The notes beneath the pieces are model-generated. The model was not told the origin of the DNA and did no database searches. It saw only the letters and a list, made by a program, of their open reading frames with translations. From Lyophyllum atratum (Eukaryota; Basidiomycota; Agaricomycetes; Agaricales; Lyophyllaceae), in the NCBI GenBank assembly GCA_014905825.1, contig JACGCN010000003.1, positions 1,550,001-1,614,000 of the forward strand: 64,000 nt of DNA. Direction: 5' to 3'. The translations under genes and the position numbers were made by a program. Shown in pieces: positions 13,094 through 25,193 of this stretch. How positions within the stretch are numbered: position 1 is the first letter of the stretch; each line of letters starts with the position of its first letter.

Positions 13094-15893
13094 GGCAGTG
13101 GGAACAGGATTGACCACAGGGCTTCGGGAGCACAAGGTCTTTTATTGCACAGCTGTAACTCAAGGCGATCATTGATGTCACAATTTCAAATCGCTATTCT
13201 TGTTACGCTCAATGACTAATTGAATCAAAGTTACATCAGATAAGATAATATGAGATGGACTCCTTACAAAATGAGAGGCATTAGTATTTCCATGACGGTC
13301 CCTTGAGCGAGCGATTGAAGGAACAAAGTAATATCGATGTGTATGAGTATGCCGTAGCAGCGATCACCTCGTCCCGAAAGGCCATATGCACTGTAATTCT
13401 ACTTACTATTACTACATGCGCAGCGCGTATCATGGCGTCGAGTGGAAACAAAGGGAGCAGGCCAGCGGCACGGACAAGAGTAATCTAGAAGCCATGGTGG
13501 AAGAGCTGGGGGAAGGGTAGGATGTAAGAACCATCACCAGAACATCTACGATCGATATCCAACGGGCCGGCTGATCCGTGGGCACTGGAGACAAATCGGA
13601 ATCCTGCCAGCCGTAATCTTGTGCTCGTCTTTGAAAAACCTCAGTTCCTAGCATGAAAACGACTGCACAACGCCGTCGACCTAGGAGGTGTGGGCATCAC
13701 ATGCCACAGATCCGTGGGTGTTTTGGCATTTATTCCGTGTCCTTCCTACCTGCGCCACGGGCCGTCGAACCTCGTTCCCTATTGACTCGGTTCAAGAAGG
13801 AGCAGGAGACACCGGGAAAGCCTTCCATGATTTCTACACCCGCGATGTTTCCGATGTGAGGGAAGGTAATATACCACTACCGCCAACCGTCTCTCTCAGC
13901 GACTCTATCACGTATTTGATTACAAGTTCGGAAGTGTATGAATTGAGAATTAATTCGGAGAGATCCTTCGACCTCACGATCGTAGTTTATCTTCTGGTTA
14001 CGGAGCAAGTTGACGGTGTCGATATGCACATCGCGTGTTGCCGTAAGGATCGTGCCAGTATTTGCAGGTCATAAACGAAGCTGGCTGAGGACTGTTAGGC
14101 AACATTATGTTACGGTCACATATACAAGGTCTCAATTGCAAGGGGCTACTCTGATGTCAACGCCTACCAAAATATGTTGGCTACAGGCAGTCGCGGGAGA
14201 TGTATATGGTTTCTCACCTCACATGCCTGCCTCGCAGCGGCTTGCCTTGCCATCGCCTTCTGGGGGGCCACCCCAATGCCCTTGACCTCCCCGTTGACTT
14301 TTAAATGATTAACTAATTAGCGATATGGAAGTTCCGACGGAGGGACTTACTTTTGCAGAGTACGGTCCACTGCGTAGGGTTCGAGGTCGATGATGGTAAT
14401 TCAGCCCAGCTCAACAGGTGTGATTCCTTCCTTTCTTGCATATCTGGGACGTGTTTAGCTAGAAATCGAAGCATCGAACGTAAAGCAAGCAAGAGCACGC
14501 ACAATTGTGGAGGGCACCGCTGTAGTTTCCAGGAGACGGTAGCGTGATTTTATTCGACGGTCTGGACGGAAGCACAGTGCGAGACGACATTCTATAGGGT
14601 GTCGGAGGAAACGAGGAGTCCCTTTTCAATGGTCCGCAGTCCTTAGTAGTCTTCCATCCTGTGCCGTACGGTAAGGTCCGACAGAACTCCTCTCACGTTG
14701 AGACGATGTGTTTGCCTGGTCACGGATATGAGTATACGCGGAAACAATCCGCGGGTCCGGCCCAGGTAGCCACGAGCTGATGAGAGTCGAGACACTAACG
14801 GCGGTCGAGTACGCGAGTCCGGGCCAAGTCCCAGAAAGAAGGAGGTTCTTGTGAGAAGATCAGTCCAGCGATGGAATCGATGGTGGACGAAAATTTGATT
14901 CTGACAGAAATGATAGAGAGCAGAGGTCGATTGATCGGAGTTGGAACGTTCTTCTACTTCCACATACCATACGAAATCTTTCTTAAGTATAGAGTAGCGC
15001 ATCACCCTGATCATCGACTCCGCTGAGTGGAAAATACCTGTTTCCGGGCTATTCAGTACTCAGTAGTCATGCCACAGGAAGGACAAAATGAGCTCAAGAT
15101 TGGCTTTCAGATCCAGCGCCACCAGCCTTCAGAACCCCAAGAAATGCAGGTAGTTTCAAGCCCTAGTCGGGCAATACCTGTATCGATCAGCCAACCTCAA
15201 GTCATTTTACCAAAGCCAACCGCATGGCGGCATGTGGAGTCATTCGACACGTCACATTTTCGCGACATAACCGTTGGACTAAAGTTGACCGTCTGCGGGT
15301 CGCTCGTGTGTTTCTTCGCCAAAGAGTATCCGTCTTGGCTGTCGTGTGTGTTAAAGGGTTGCGTAATTCCGTGTGTCCTGAAGGAACGACCTGGTGGTCA
15401 CAAAGCTATCCTACGATACGTCAAACCCTCAGCGCGTCGGCATAGGCCCGACTGCCCAGCACTTCTCTCGGCGGTGCTGGACGTGCACTTCTGGATGCCT
15501 AGTTTGACATGTCAGTACAAAATCCTTTCTTTACGCAAAGGGAGAGTGGGGGTGGCCACAGCCAGTCCTAACACTGGTGCCGGTTAAAGTTGCGGGCTAG
15601 TAGTATCTCGGCCATTGTTATACAGCTGCGCCATGTGTAAGATCTCCCAAACCTAAACTGTTGTTAGAAGTTGGCGATGAACTTCTTTCCTCCTTCCTTC
15701 CTCCCACTTATTTTTACGAGTCCCTGCCGTCATTCAATCGTCTTGTTCTTGCCTCGGCGCCTATAGTTCTTCATTCGTGATCTCCATGGCCTTCTCATCT
15801 TATCTCCCTTTCGTCTCCCTTCTGAATTGATCATGAAAAATACCAACAGCCTGGAATTCCATGTACATAACTCTACAGGTTCTCCTGCATCGA
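13094..15893. other. 2.8 kb without a supported gene
   Basis: Several short open frames (for example 13430-13654 minus and 15027-15587 plus, the latter opening with GTG) show no family motif and no coherent splicing. The region separates the CPS1 promoter from the 3' end of the GH47 gene. A decayed gene cannot be excluded. Confidence 0.4.
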
Positions 15894-18338
15894 TCATGGG
15901 CCGGGTGTATTCTTTGGGACGAAACGATTTGGGCTAACGTCGGGCAGAGGCGGACCGGGTCTAGTTCTGAATGGTCGAGCAGGTATCGTTGCATCGCTAC
16001 CATACGATGCTCGGCTTCGCGGGGCCTTGAATGGATGTGCCTCGGTATTGAAGATGTCTGAAAAAGAATGCAACGCATGATCAGAAGACAAGTAGCAGAC
16101 TGTACATAGCCATAAGAACACACATTCGTCAATGTCGATATGCTTCGGGTCGTCGAAGGTTAGATATCTGAAATATTCAAGGTCGAACTTAATACGCAGG
16201 AGGTGGAAAGCCTTGACACACAAGTACTTCAGCACTTCCGCAAACCAGAAACTTTCCATATCGTCAATCTTGGCTGATGCCGGGTCGCGCACATCTTCGA
16301 TGCCTGCAAAACCCACCGCAGCCGGGAGATACTTGCTGAAGCTCTCAACGGCCTTGGCAGCGCGGTCAAGGTATTTCGTATTGCCCGTGATTCTCCATGC
16401 GTAGAAGTTGGACTCTAGAACCTCTGGGCGGAGGATGTAATAGGGCCGGTAGGAATAGAAGCCATGTTTAGCATAAAACTCAAGATCGGCGTCAGTCGGA
16501 GGGTCCACGCCGGTATAGTTTCCATCCGAAGACGCGTAGGCAAAGGCCTCCGGGCCGATTCCAGTGCTGGTGGGAGTTGAGACACAGAAACATAATTGGA
16601 GAGGCGGATCCTTACGCAGTGCTTTCATAAGTATTCCAACAGCCGTCGATCAGTTGTAGCGCATAATCAATGATTGTGCTGTTGCCCAGAAGTTTTCCAC
16701 CTGTGTGATTTATGACATCAGCGGCGGAAAGATGGATGCAGCAATACAGCTGTCTGACCGTAAAGCCAGTTTCCGCCGTGGAAACAAGACAGATGGGAGC
16801 TTATGTGACGGAACTTCCCAATCTCAGCATCGTAAGTGCACGTATAAAGATGGTCTCCGACAGTTGCTTTCTGCAGGGAAGAATGTCAGGGGTTGCGTCA
16901 GAAAAGAGAAGAGTGGGTGGTCAACTCTGAGCAGATTATGAATCGAAGAGTCAACGGCGGTCTTCCAAGTGTCAATGAAGACTGAATCATCGGTATTGGT
17001 GAGACGAGGATACTTGAGAAGGTACTCGAAATAACTGTCGGAACCTCCACCCCATGACTGGATTTACATGTCAATCCCGATTCCGTCTGAAGAATAAAAA
17101 TCAACGAGCGTACAACGTATCCACCAACGGCTTGGCCATCTGCTGGATTAATTCCCTGTACAGCCATGCCTGGGAACGGAGAGGGCTTTCGTGGATTGGC
17201 TGTGAGTGACAGCCCCGATAGGATATGAGGATTACAAACCAGGCTGCCAATTTGCCTGAACGAGCCTTCTGCGAGTCGGCGGTAAGTGTCATTCCTCGTA
17301 TACTTACTCAAGGTCGACCATTCTAATATCAGCTATAAGGTATATATAGTTTAATCATGATAAGCATGGAAGCTCGAATCCAGTCCACTCAACGTACCGT
17401 TCCGGCTTCGGCGATGTTAGACTTTTGAGGGATAAGTGAATACCAGGGTGCACGGCGAGTAGCGCACATACAGTAGATATGATAGGCTCATTTGTCGCGA
17501 AGTCCAGGAATCCAAATGGGACGCTGTTATTCTACTGGTAATGTAAGAACCCCAATAACACGAAGAAAGAAAAGAGCATACCCCGACCCATGCGTAAGCC
17601 ATCTTATCTCCGACTTCTTTTGCTTTCTGAAGAAGAGCGGGGAATCTCCTGTCGCTCAGCTCATATGCACTTAACAGCCCACCCAGATATCGAATCGTAG
17701 TCTCGAAAACACTATCAAATAAGTGAGCATATGGGATGCCGGATACAACGACATTGGAAGCCACCTGACGGTATCATCCGTTTGGGACTTGCTGAAGTCA
17801 ATGTTGCTGGAGAAGTCCACGGCTTCAGCGAACAATTTCTATATCCCGCAATGATAAGATACATCTGTACCAGAATCGAAGATTTAGTACCTTTTGGCCC
17901 ATGATGTGCTGTCGAAGACAGCGGGACAGCGTTAATGATTATTTTCCCTACATGTCATGCAAGACGAACCAGAGTTGTCATGGCGTCGACGACTGTCGCG
18001 CCTGAAAATCCCGTTAGGTTGATTGTGGTCAACTCCTACATGGTATACACACCCCATCCATTCCTTCCGTCGAAGTAGGTCTTGGTTTCTGGAGTCAGGT
18101 CATCGTGTCCCCACGCATACTTTCTAAACGAGAGTGCATTTGTCCAGGCAGGCTCATCAAGGGAGGTTATGAGTGCTTACTTGTATGCGTCATAGCTTTG
18201 CGAGAATATCCTCTCAACGGCATCTCGATTTGCACGAGCTGATCTAGGAAGATGTAATCCTGGTTTCTGGACAGTGATTGCGTATGAAACGGGTGACGCA
18301 GCTGCCAACAGCAGGGTCAAGCTTAGATACGACCGCAT
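15894..18338 (-). CDS. Secreted class I alpha-1,2-mannosidase, GH47
   Basis: Fifteen exons join in phase to 555 residues: 18338-18181, 18123-18053, 18001-17970, 17908-17891, 17838-17765, 17711-17582, 17531-17472, 17421-17398, 17332-17114, 17057-16926, 16870-16759, 16700-16616, 16566-16222, 16167-16124, 16057-15894. A signal peptide covers residues 1-20. GH47 landmarks: YDAYKKYAWGHDDL, GRNGWGATVVDAM, IRYLGGLLSAYEL, SWGGGSDSYFEYL, CFHGGNWL, TGIGPEAFAY, LRPEVLES and YLTFDDPKH; the terminal NTEAHPF carries the calcium-binding Thr. The enzyme trims alpha-1,2-linked mannose from N-glycans, in the secretory pathway or outside the cell. There are micro-exons of 18 and 24 nt. An in-frame 36-nt segment at 17200-17235 begins GT and ends AG (see findings). 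The Arg/Pro-rich tail is not typical. Confidence 0.93.
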
Positions 18339-19766
18339 GTCGATGGGACAAGGCTGAACAATATCGTACCATCTTATATCATACTTATACTTGAGAACTA
18401 CCCGAGGGCCGAGATCAAGAAGAACAGAAGCCAGGTAACATTGTGATACGCTTCATGGGTCGAGTGATTCCCGACCACACTGTGCATTTGTCGAGCTTGA
18501 CTGTTATTCCAGGCAATCTGGAGAGCGGGGTAAATAGGCGAGACATCTGCAAGAGTAGGATCCACGGCTAGTAGCGCAGAACGTGAGGCATTCAAAGCGC
18601 TTCCAGACCTGCGATTCGCAGGGGTAAACACCTTGAAGTCTCAAGCGGGGGATACTGTGGCCCAGGAGATGACTACAAATGGACATCAGTTAGTGAAGTG
18701 CAATACCTCGTGACCCGAAAAGCACGCTGATCAAGGTGCCAACCATCAAAGAATTGAAAGATGTTCAGTTCAAGCATTCAGGCTTACTTACCTGCATGCG
18801 AAGAGATAGACACACGAGGAGGTATCTAATGTCAATCCATGTCAAAGCCCTAGAGGAGGAAATCAGGAACATCTGATGTGAAAGGGTTACCGTTTTCCTC
18901 AGAACGCGAGACGCCAAGCATTTGGCCAAATACCTAAAGGTAGACAGTATTGGATTGGTCGACAAGGCTAGCGAAGAAAGCCTGACGACGAGGCTAATAC
19001 TCCACACTATGACCATATGCGCAACTTTACGTGCTCAACCATCCTAGAAAAATTGGGGGTGATCATAGATTAATTTGAATAGCTACCCCACAGAGGTGTC
19101 GTCGAGAGTCGATTGTGCAACATCATCCGGGACTGGTAGTCAGAAAACGCCACTGACGAGGATGGATGGGATTTCAGCTTCTTCCCATCCCGTAACGTCC
19201 TTATTAGCGGTGGAAGTTCCACGATAAGCCATAAGCGAGGGTGGCATCTGGCAGAAAGCTGTTGCGTATGGAGCCTGGACTCATTCCTGTGTGGTAATAT
19301 AAGCGCTGAGAAAGGTCAAGAAATGGGTCTTGCATTTGGAGCAGGTCCAGCCCGGCTCTGGGAGAGATACATGTACAGTCTTCAACATCAAGTCCTTTTT
19401 CTAGTCCACGCGGGAGCCGTCATCGAATCGGTCATGGCGGGGAAGATCTCGAAGACCACTTCCATTCATTCTGAGTAGGTCTTGCCGTTCATGACTTGCA
19501 GAGCCGCTGGAAGTCATTCGGCACCCAATACCGCTAGTACGCCTGGAAAACATGCTAAGGGTTCTCAGTACCAGCTAGATACGTCATTCCTGCGCGGCGG
19601 TCGAAGAGGCACGACCTGCTACGTGGGGTATGAAGAGCAATGGTGTAGGATGAGCCTGATGATGGACGTTCATCTTGGCGGACATTCGACGCGTCGCAGT
19701 GGCATGATGAGAGGAGAGAGATCAGTGATCGGAGTTGCAACTGTTGCCTCTTACCATCGTGTCTGA
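18339..19766. other. 1.4 kb between GH47 and VMA10
   Basis: Contains the two divergent promoters. A few hydrophobic minus-strand frames (18398-18631, 18765-19016) could be pieces of a small multi-exon membrane protein, and a good GTAAGT donor lies at the edge of the second, but I could not join them into a protein of any family. Treated as unassigned. Confidence 0.3.
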
Positions 19767-20304
19767 ATGGTATGTCTCTATCGTACTGACTAGCAGTCTT
19801 TCGATCTCATTCTAACCCGTCTACTAGGCTGCCCAACAATCCCAGGGAATCCAGACACTGCTCGAAGCAGAGAAGGAGGCCGCTAAGATAGTCCAGCAGG
19901 CCCGCCAGTGTTCGTTCACCGCCGACGTCCACATCACTTAACGCGCTTACGCATGCTTCCCAACAGACCGCGTGCAACGACTCAAGGATGCTCGGGCCGA
20001 GGCCACGAAGGAGATAGAGGAGTACAAGCAGGCGAAGGATCAGGAGTTCAAGGCTTTCGAATCATCAGTGCGCTCTACCACCCATCTCCCCTGCACGTCA
20101 ACTTGACTTCCCGGTTTGCCGATGTAGCATGCCGGCACGACGTCGAATGCTCAATCGGCTATAGATAAGGAGACGGAGGAGAAGCTCCAGGCGATCACAG
20201 GGTCGTTCGAACAAGCGAAGGACGCAGTGGTGAAGAAACTCCTCGAGCGCGTCATTCTTGTCAAACCCGAGCTCCACCGCAACCTCCAGAAGGTCGAGGC
20301 ATAA
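19767..20304 (+). CDS. VMA10: V-type ATPase subunit G
   Basis: Exons 19767-19769, 19828-19909, 19967-20067 and 20128-20304 give 120 residues, close to the usual 114. The first coding exon is only the ATG, directly followed by a GTATGT donor. The protein is one long charged helix: AAQQSQGIQTLLEAE and KEAAKIVQQARQYR are the family's conserved N-terminal half, then KDARAEATKEIEEYK. Subunit G forms the peripheral stalk of the vacuolar proton pump with subunit E. All phases match. The gene ends 338 bp from the stop of the convergent Zn2Cys6 regulator. Confidence 0.93.
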
Positions 20305-20642
20305 CGTATTGGCACCTGTCTCCGACATGCACCATAGTCCGAGTCGCATCACGATCATTCTCCGCTTCTCGTGCAGACAACTTGCTTCCTTACTTTTGCC
20401 CGTGCGGCAGACATGACAACATTTATTAATTAGCAAACAACACGCCGAATGTATTTGATTGTACGCATCCAATCGTCCGAAATAAAAATTCTACAATGGG
20501 GTAGGTCCTGGCGATGGTACTGGAAGAGCAAGTCGATAGCAATCATGATATAAAAGTGGCGGCATGTAGTTACGGTCACAGCGCTGAGGAAAGATAAAAC
20601 CACGCACGGCCACATCCACGAAGAACAAAGTATAACCCTCGG

Positions 20643-23600
20643 CTACCTCGATTCGTTCGCAAGCCATTGCAACCCGACAGGCATACTGACCTGATGCTGC
20701 ACTGCCAGCAGCCCCACAGATTTTAACGACGGCAGCGACTGCGGGCCGTCTCCCGAGCTGTTTCCCCCCGCACCCCTAGGCTGCGCTTGTCCTCCGTTGA
20801 TGTTGCTGTTCTCCCCTGCCCGCGCCCCATTAACGCCGTCAGCACGCGCAGGCTCCAAGTCCGCATCATGGACCGAGCGCCGTGGTTGTCCTGCGTTTGG
20901 GTATCCATTTCCATCCTGTTCCCTCTCGCGCTTCGTCCCATTCCCACCCTGCCCCACGCCCATGCCGAGAATGCCCGTCCCTGACCCTGCATGTCCCCGC
21001 CCATTATCCCTATCAGAATGCGAAGAATTCAGATGTGACTGCGAGGCGACGTTTCGGTTGTGGCTACTGCTGTTTGGGTTGTGATTATTGTGCATCCGGA
21101 GCTCTTCAAGCGGTCGTGACGTCGGCGAGGATCCGGCGCTGCTTGGTGACTTGCGATGGTAGGACGAGTCGTGTTGGTGGGAGGAGGGCCGGGCGCCTGA
21201 TATCGGCGGATTTCGCACCTCGGTAACACGTCGATGCTGTTGCTGTTGTTGATGTTGCGGTGGTTGCTGGGGTTGCTGGGGCTGGGTATGTGATTGAGGT
21301 GGTGTTGTTTGAGGATTTTGTGGGTATTGGTGCTGCAAAGGCGGAGAAGGGTATCGGTCCATCACAAGGTCTCTTATTCGTGTGCCCCAAGCATCCTCGT
21401 ACTCAGCGCACCATGTTCGTATCTGTGCATCGTCTCGTTGGCAATATTTAATCAGCGGCTGCGGAGGAATGAAGGAATGAGAGACAAGACTTGGATTAGT
21501 TAATTCCCGACACGAAGGACGCATTGCCTTACCCAGAGCGCTGAACCCACTGGAACAACAGATGAGATGGAGCATACACTGAAGCGAGAGATAGACTTAC
21601 TGAGGATACTATGTTTCACTCGATCGCCAAGCATTTCCATGATAAGATCTAGGGTTCTCAGTGCCCACGAAGGCTCACTCTTCGGTACCCTCTGTGGCCG
21701 TTGCCGCGCCTACATCAAGGATACCAAAGGGAAGGTGGAGAAAGAGGAGGGAAAGGAGTCAGTTAAGACGCAAGATAACAGAAACAAGGAGAAAATAACT
21801 TGAACGGGGACGACGGTAGGAAATGGGTACTCACGAGATTTAAAGCCAGTGCTGATGATGCATGGATGACATGCATACAGCACCATGCCCAGGCGCCAGT
21901 GTTTGAGCTCGTCTCAAACATCGATTGCTGGACTTGCAGACTTTGTTCAGAGAATCGTAGGTGTTCGGGGAGGGAGGTTGCCCAAGACTGCGGAGATTCG
22001 CAACTCGGGGGTAAGAATCACAGAGAAGATCAACAGTGGAGTACGCACATCCATCATTTGCTCTGCGTCGAGAAGGGCCTTTGCCGCATTCGAGCTGGTA
22101 TCAGGATCTACACAGACGTGCCGTATACATGAGAGGCCCGACGACCAGTAGAGACAGTCTACTGACCGCTTAGTTCGTCCAGAGCGTTCTCCACTTTGGC
22201 GTATATCGTCACCACACGGATGAGGTGTCCGAATTCTGATGCATACCGCATTCTTACCGCCGGGAGGTACAGATATTCTATTTTAGAATAGAGATATCCG
22301 TGTCAGTTTCACGTGTCCGCGATGACAATTGATTATGGGAAGAGACAATAATAGGCAAGGGGGAGAAGTTACGTTACGTACCTGGCAGCGTGGAATGCAC
22401 CCCGAGCTCGAAGCTGGTCTCATCGACGGGTAGTCGGAGACGCATGCCATACTCCCGTAGAGGTTCTAATCGGTTTTCTAAAATATATATGTGCCAGGAT
22501 ATCCAGGAAGTGGATGAGCCAGAATATGCGGCGTACGGCCTCGCGCTCGATGGAAGCCTGAATAAACTCTGGGGAAGGTACGGGCGTGAGGGTTGGGTAT
22601 TCGTGCTGGTATACAGTTGAGCGATTCAACAAGCTGCAAAGCTAGGTCTGCTTTGATGATCAGCGTCGGGAAAGAAGATGTGAAGCTAAGAAATGCTAAC
22701 CATGATAACGTGAATTCCAGACCATGTTCTTGTCTTTTATCTTCAGATCGTGGACCTGTAAGAGGCACAGGGCCTGGGCAGTGGCAAGGTTGCGCTCGCA
22801 AACAAGCCGCCCAGCGCCGTCGAACATTAACGACAACGCTTCCTCAGCGAACCGCTTTCCTGCAAAGCGCGAGGGTGTGGTCCGGAGGCGGGGCTGCTTT
22901 GACAGGGGCGCGGCGAGCGCACACACAGCGTGGAGCAGGTATTGGGGAACACGATTATGAGCTAGATTGGCGGCGAATGTAGGTTTATGGATAATAACAC
23001 GGGCGGGATGACAGTGTGTGAAAAAAACTAGAAGTCGAAGAGAGTTATTGTGCGTGTGTGGGAGATCCAGTAAAATACTTGCGATTGGTCAATTCACGGG
23101 TGAGGGAGTGATCAAGGTCGACTGGTGCGGGCCTGTCGATACCGCCTGTTATTGAGGAATCCATTATAGGGAGGGGCAAGCATGCAGATATGTCTTCAGT
23201 TGGAACTGCGTTCCCGAGTTCATTTCTAAAGCGTTTACGCGGGATTTCGTTTTGTGGAGGATGGTTGCTTTGAGGCTTGCGAGTGTCGTCGTCCTGATGG
23301 TCCCTACTTGGAGGTAAGGGATTGGTAGATGTGGATGGTTGGAGTGCTCGTTGATCATTGTCGAGTCTTTCTGGTTTAAAGGGGCGTGGTGCAGGGCACA
23401 GGACGACCAGAGGCATCGGTGTAGGTGCATGTTTTAGATGCGTAAAAACTAGAAGAGCAGGAATAAGACCAGGCCCGGTGTCTGGGGTAAGCGACGCACC
23501 AGTTGCTGCATGGGTCTGGAAACGGGAGTGAGAGGGGCGCTGGGTGAGGAGAAATGAGATACCCACCTGTACCATCACAGCGGCGCTTGCTTTTATGGCA

Positions 23601-23792
23601 TGCATCACAGGCCTTGTGGTTGAGAAAGTTAAATGATGATGCAGCGCTGGAGTGGGAAGGAGCAGTTACCTTAGCGAGACGCTTGCGCTTTGGAGCCTTC
23701 ATGAGATTTGGATCTGAGGTATCGTCGTTGTCGAAGGTGGTGGGGACAAAGGAGGAGGAGGAGGGGGGCTGGGAGGGGCGATATGGGTCCAT
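20643..23792 (-). CDS. Zn2Cys6 fungal-specific transcription factor, frame broken
   Basis: The ATG at 23792 starts a short leader, then a binuclear zinc cluster beginning at Cys43 (CDACHKSKRRC, then CSNC and TCTYTD), spliced over exons 23792-23670, 23612-23567, 23515-23500 (16 nt) and 23448-23083. The fungal_trans domain follows in 23027-22701 (THCHPARVIIHKPTF, VWNSRYH) and 22650-22382 (EREAVRRIFWLIHFLD, LRLPVDETSFELGVHS), then exons 22277-22167, 22107-22049, 21987-21835, 21709-21601, 21549-21533 (17 nt) and 21458-20643. The tail is Gln/Pro/Ser-rich with a poly-Gln run. The plan resembles XlnR-like regulators of carbohydrate enzymes, but targets cannot be read from sequence. The frame changes near 23394, 22616 and 22460 inside conserved text; the first could be a 37-nt intron, the others not. 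Intron 23028-23082 has a GC donor. Confidence 0.8.
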
Positions 23793-24315
23793 GTGCAGGG
23801 GTGTTGTGGAAGAACGCTAAAGACATGCACGGCGATAGAGGGTTTCTTGGACAGATGCCGCCGGTGTTCAGCCGGCAGATGCCGCCAACAATTCGCTGTC
23901 CCTGGTCCGCCGGCTCTTTCGCACCCCACAAATCTCGTACAAGACGCCGCCAACCGTTTCCGTTTGGGCGACAGCCTCAGCTCAGGAGGGACCGGGGCAT
24001 CCTCGTTCCACCGGCCCTCAACACGCCGCCGGCACCTATTTCTGGCATCATGTCCGAATAACGCGGCCAGTCGATCGGCTCCGACCAGCATCCTCGTCGC
24101 TCAATTATAGCCTCGGCCAGCCTCGTCTCTGCATTTCCCCGCCATTCACACTGCATATTGCGTCCGACGCAAAGATCTTCACTGACGTTTCCTGGATCCT
24201 GACATATCAGATCAATCAGACCCTCCACTCATCTCGCATGGGAACATCAGCACATTCCGGGGCGTTTTGGGCGATGTAATACATTGGCATGTATGAGTAC
24301 AGTGTATGTAATAGA
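23793..24315. other. Promoter region of the Zn2Cys6 gene
   Basis: Lies between the start of the regulator and the stop of the P2 gene, both on the minus strand. Open frames here are shadows rich in Arg and Pro. No gene seen. Confidence 0.45.
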
Positions 24316-24767
24316 TCAGTCAAAGAGACCGAAGCCCATGTCGTCGTCAGACTCCTCCTGCTCCAGAAATTGAGCGAAAATTGTAACGTGAAAAGCTTTT
24401 GAGCACAAACCTTCTCCTCGACCTTCTCCTCCTTCTTCTCCTCCTTGGCGGCAGCAGGGGCAGCACCACCGCTGGGAGCGGCAGCAGCGCCTCCTCCTCC
24501 ACCGGAAGGAACAGAGGCGAGTTTGGAAGAACCCTCGTTGATCAGCTACAAGTGGGAACATCTCTGAGTTACTTCGAAAGGACTCAGGGACCTGGGCTAA
24601 ACGCGTACGTCGTTGATAGATTTTCCATGGAGCTCAGAGATGAGCTTGTCAAGACGGCTGTCATCAGCCTCAATACCGACGGTACCAAGGAGCTTCTTGA
24701 TATCCGCAGCAGAGGGCTCGGCGTTACCGCCGATTTGGAGGAGCAGGTAGGCAGCAACGTGACGCAT
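24316..24767 (-). CDS. RPP2: 60S acidic ribosomal protein P2
   Basis: Exons 24767-24609, 24545-24411 and 24357-24316 encode 111 residues, the normal P2 length. The start [15 protein letters not shown] is the P2 dimerisation helix, [15 protein letters not shown] the second helix, then a Gly/Ala hinge and the charged tail ending [11 protein letters not shown], the stalk peptide that binds elongation factors. P2 pairs with P1 on P0 to form the ribosomal stalk. The opening MR-AAYLLLQ distinguishes P2 from P1. An AG acceptor just before the ATG suggests an intron in the 5' untranslated region. It stands head to head with the S15 gene, 426 bp apart. Confidence 0.95.
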
Positions 24768-25193
24768 CTAGGCAGAGGAAACGCGATGAGTCTGGCTAGG
24801 TCTGGATGGCCCACATCTTGCAACGCACTTTTAGAGTGGGGTGCGGGTTTCAGTTTTAGGGTACGGTAGCCACAAATCACTGGAGGGGCAACACAAGTCA
24901 GTTCCATCGCTTCTATGGTCACCATATCTTGTCCTGCCCGGCGTAGCGATCAGAGACGAATGAAATCAATCGCTACTCACATTTAATCCGCAAAGGGAGG
25001 ACTCGTGGATTCTATCCGAAGGATAAGTATTTGAGCTTGCACTTCGTCAAAGATTGTCGTCGCGGCGCCGGAGGTCCTGTATAGTACCACGTGCCTAAAA
25101 TTCCCATCCCTCAGCCACAACTTACCAAATTCACACTCCGCCCAATCCTCGTAATTACAGCAAGACCATCGCCAACGCCCCCGACGACCGACC
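24768..25193. promoter_or_regulatory. Bidirectional promoter of two ribosomal protein genes
   Basis: 426 bp separate the start codons of P2 (-) and S15 (+). Both are co-expressed ribosomal components, so one shared control region is likely. No open frame of interest lies in it. The element boundaries are inferred from the gene starts only. Confidence 0.55.

Noticed and set aside
15027..15587. Plus-strand frame of 186 residues
   Set aside because: Begins with GTG, has no in-frame ATG with good context and no family motif.
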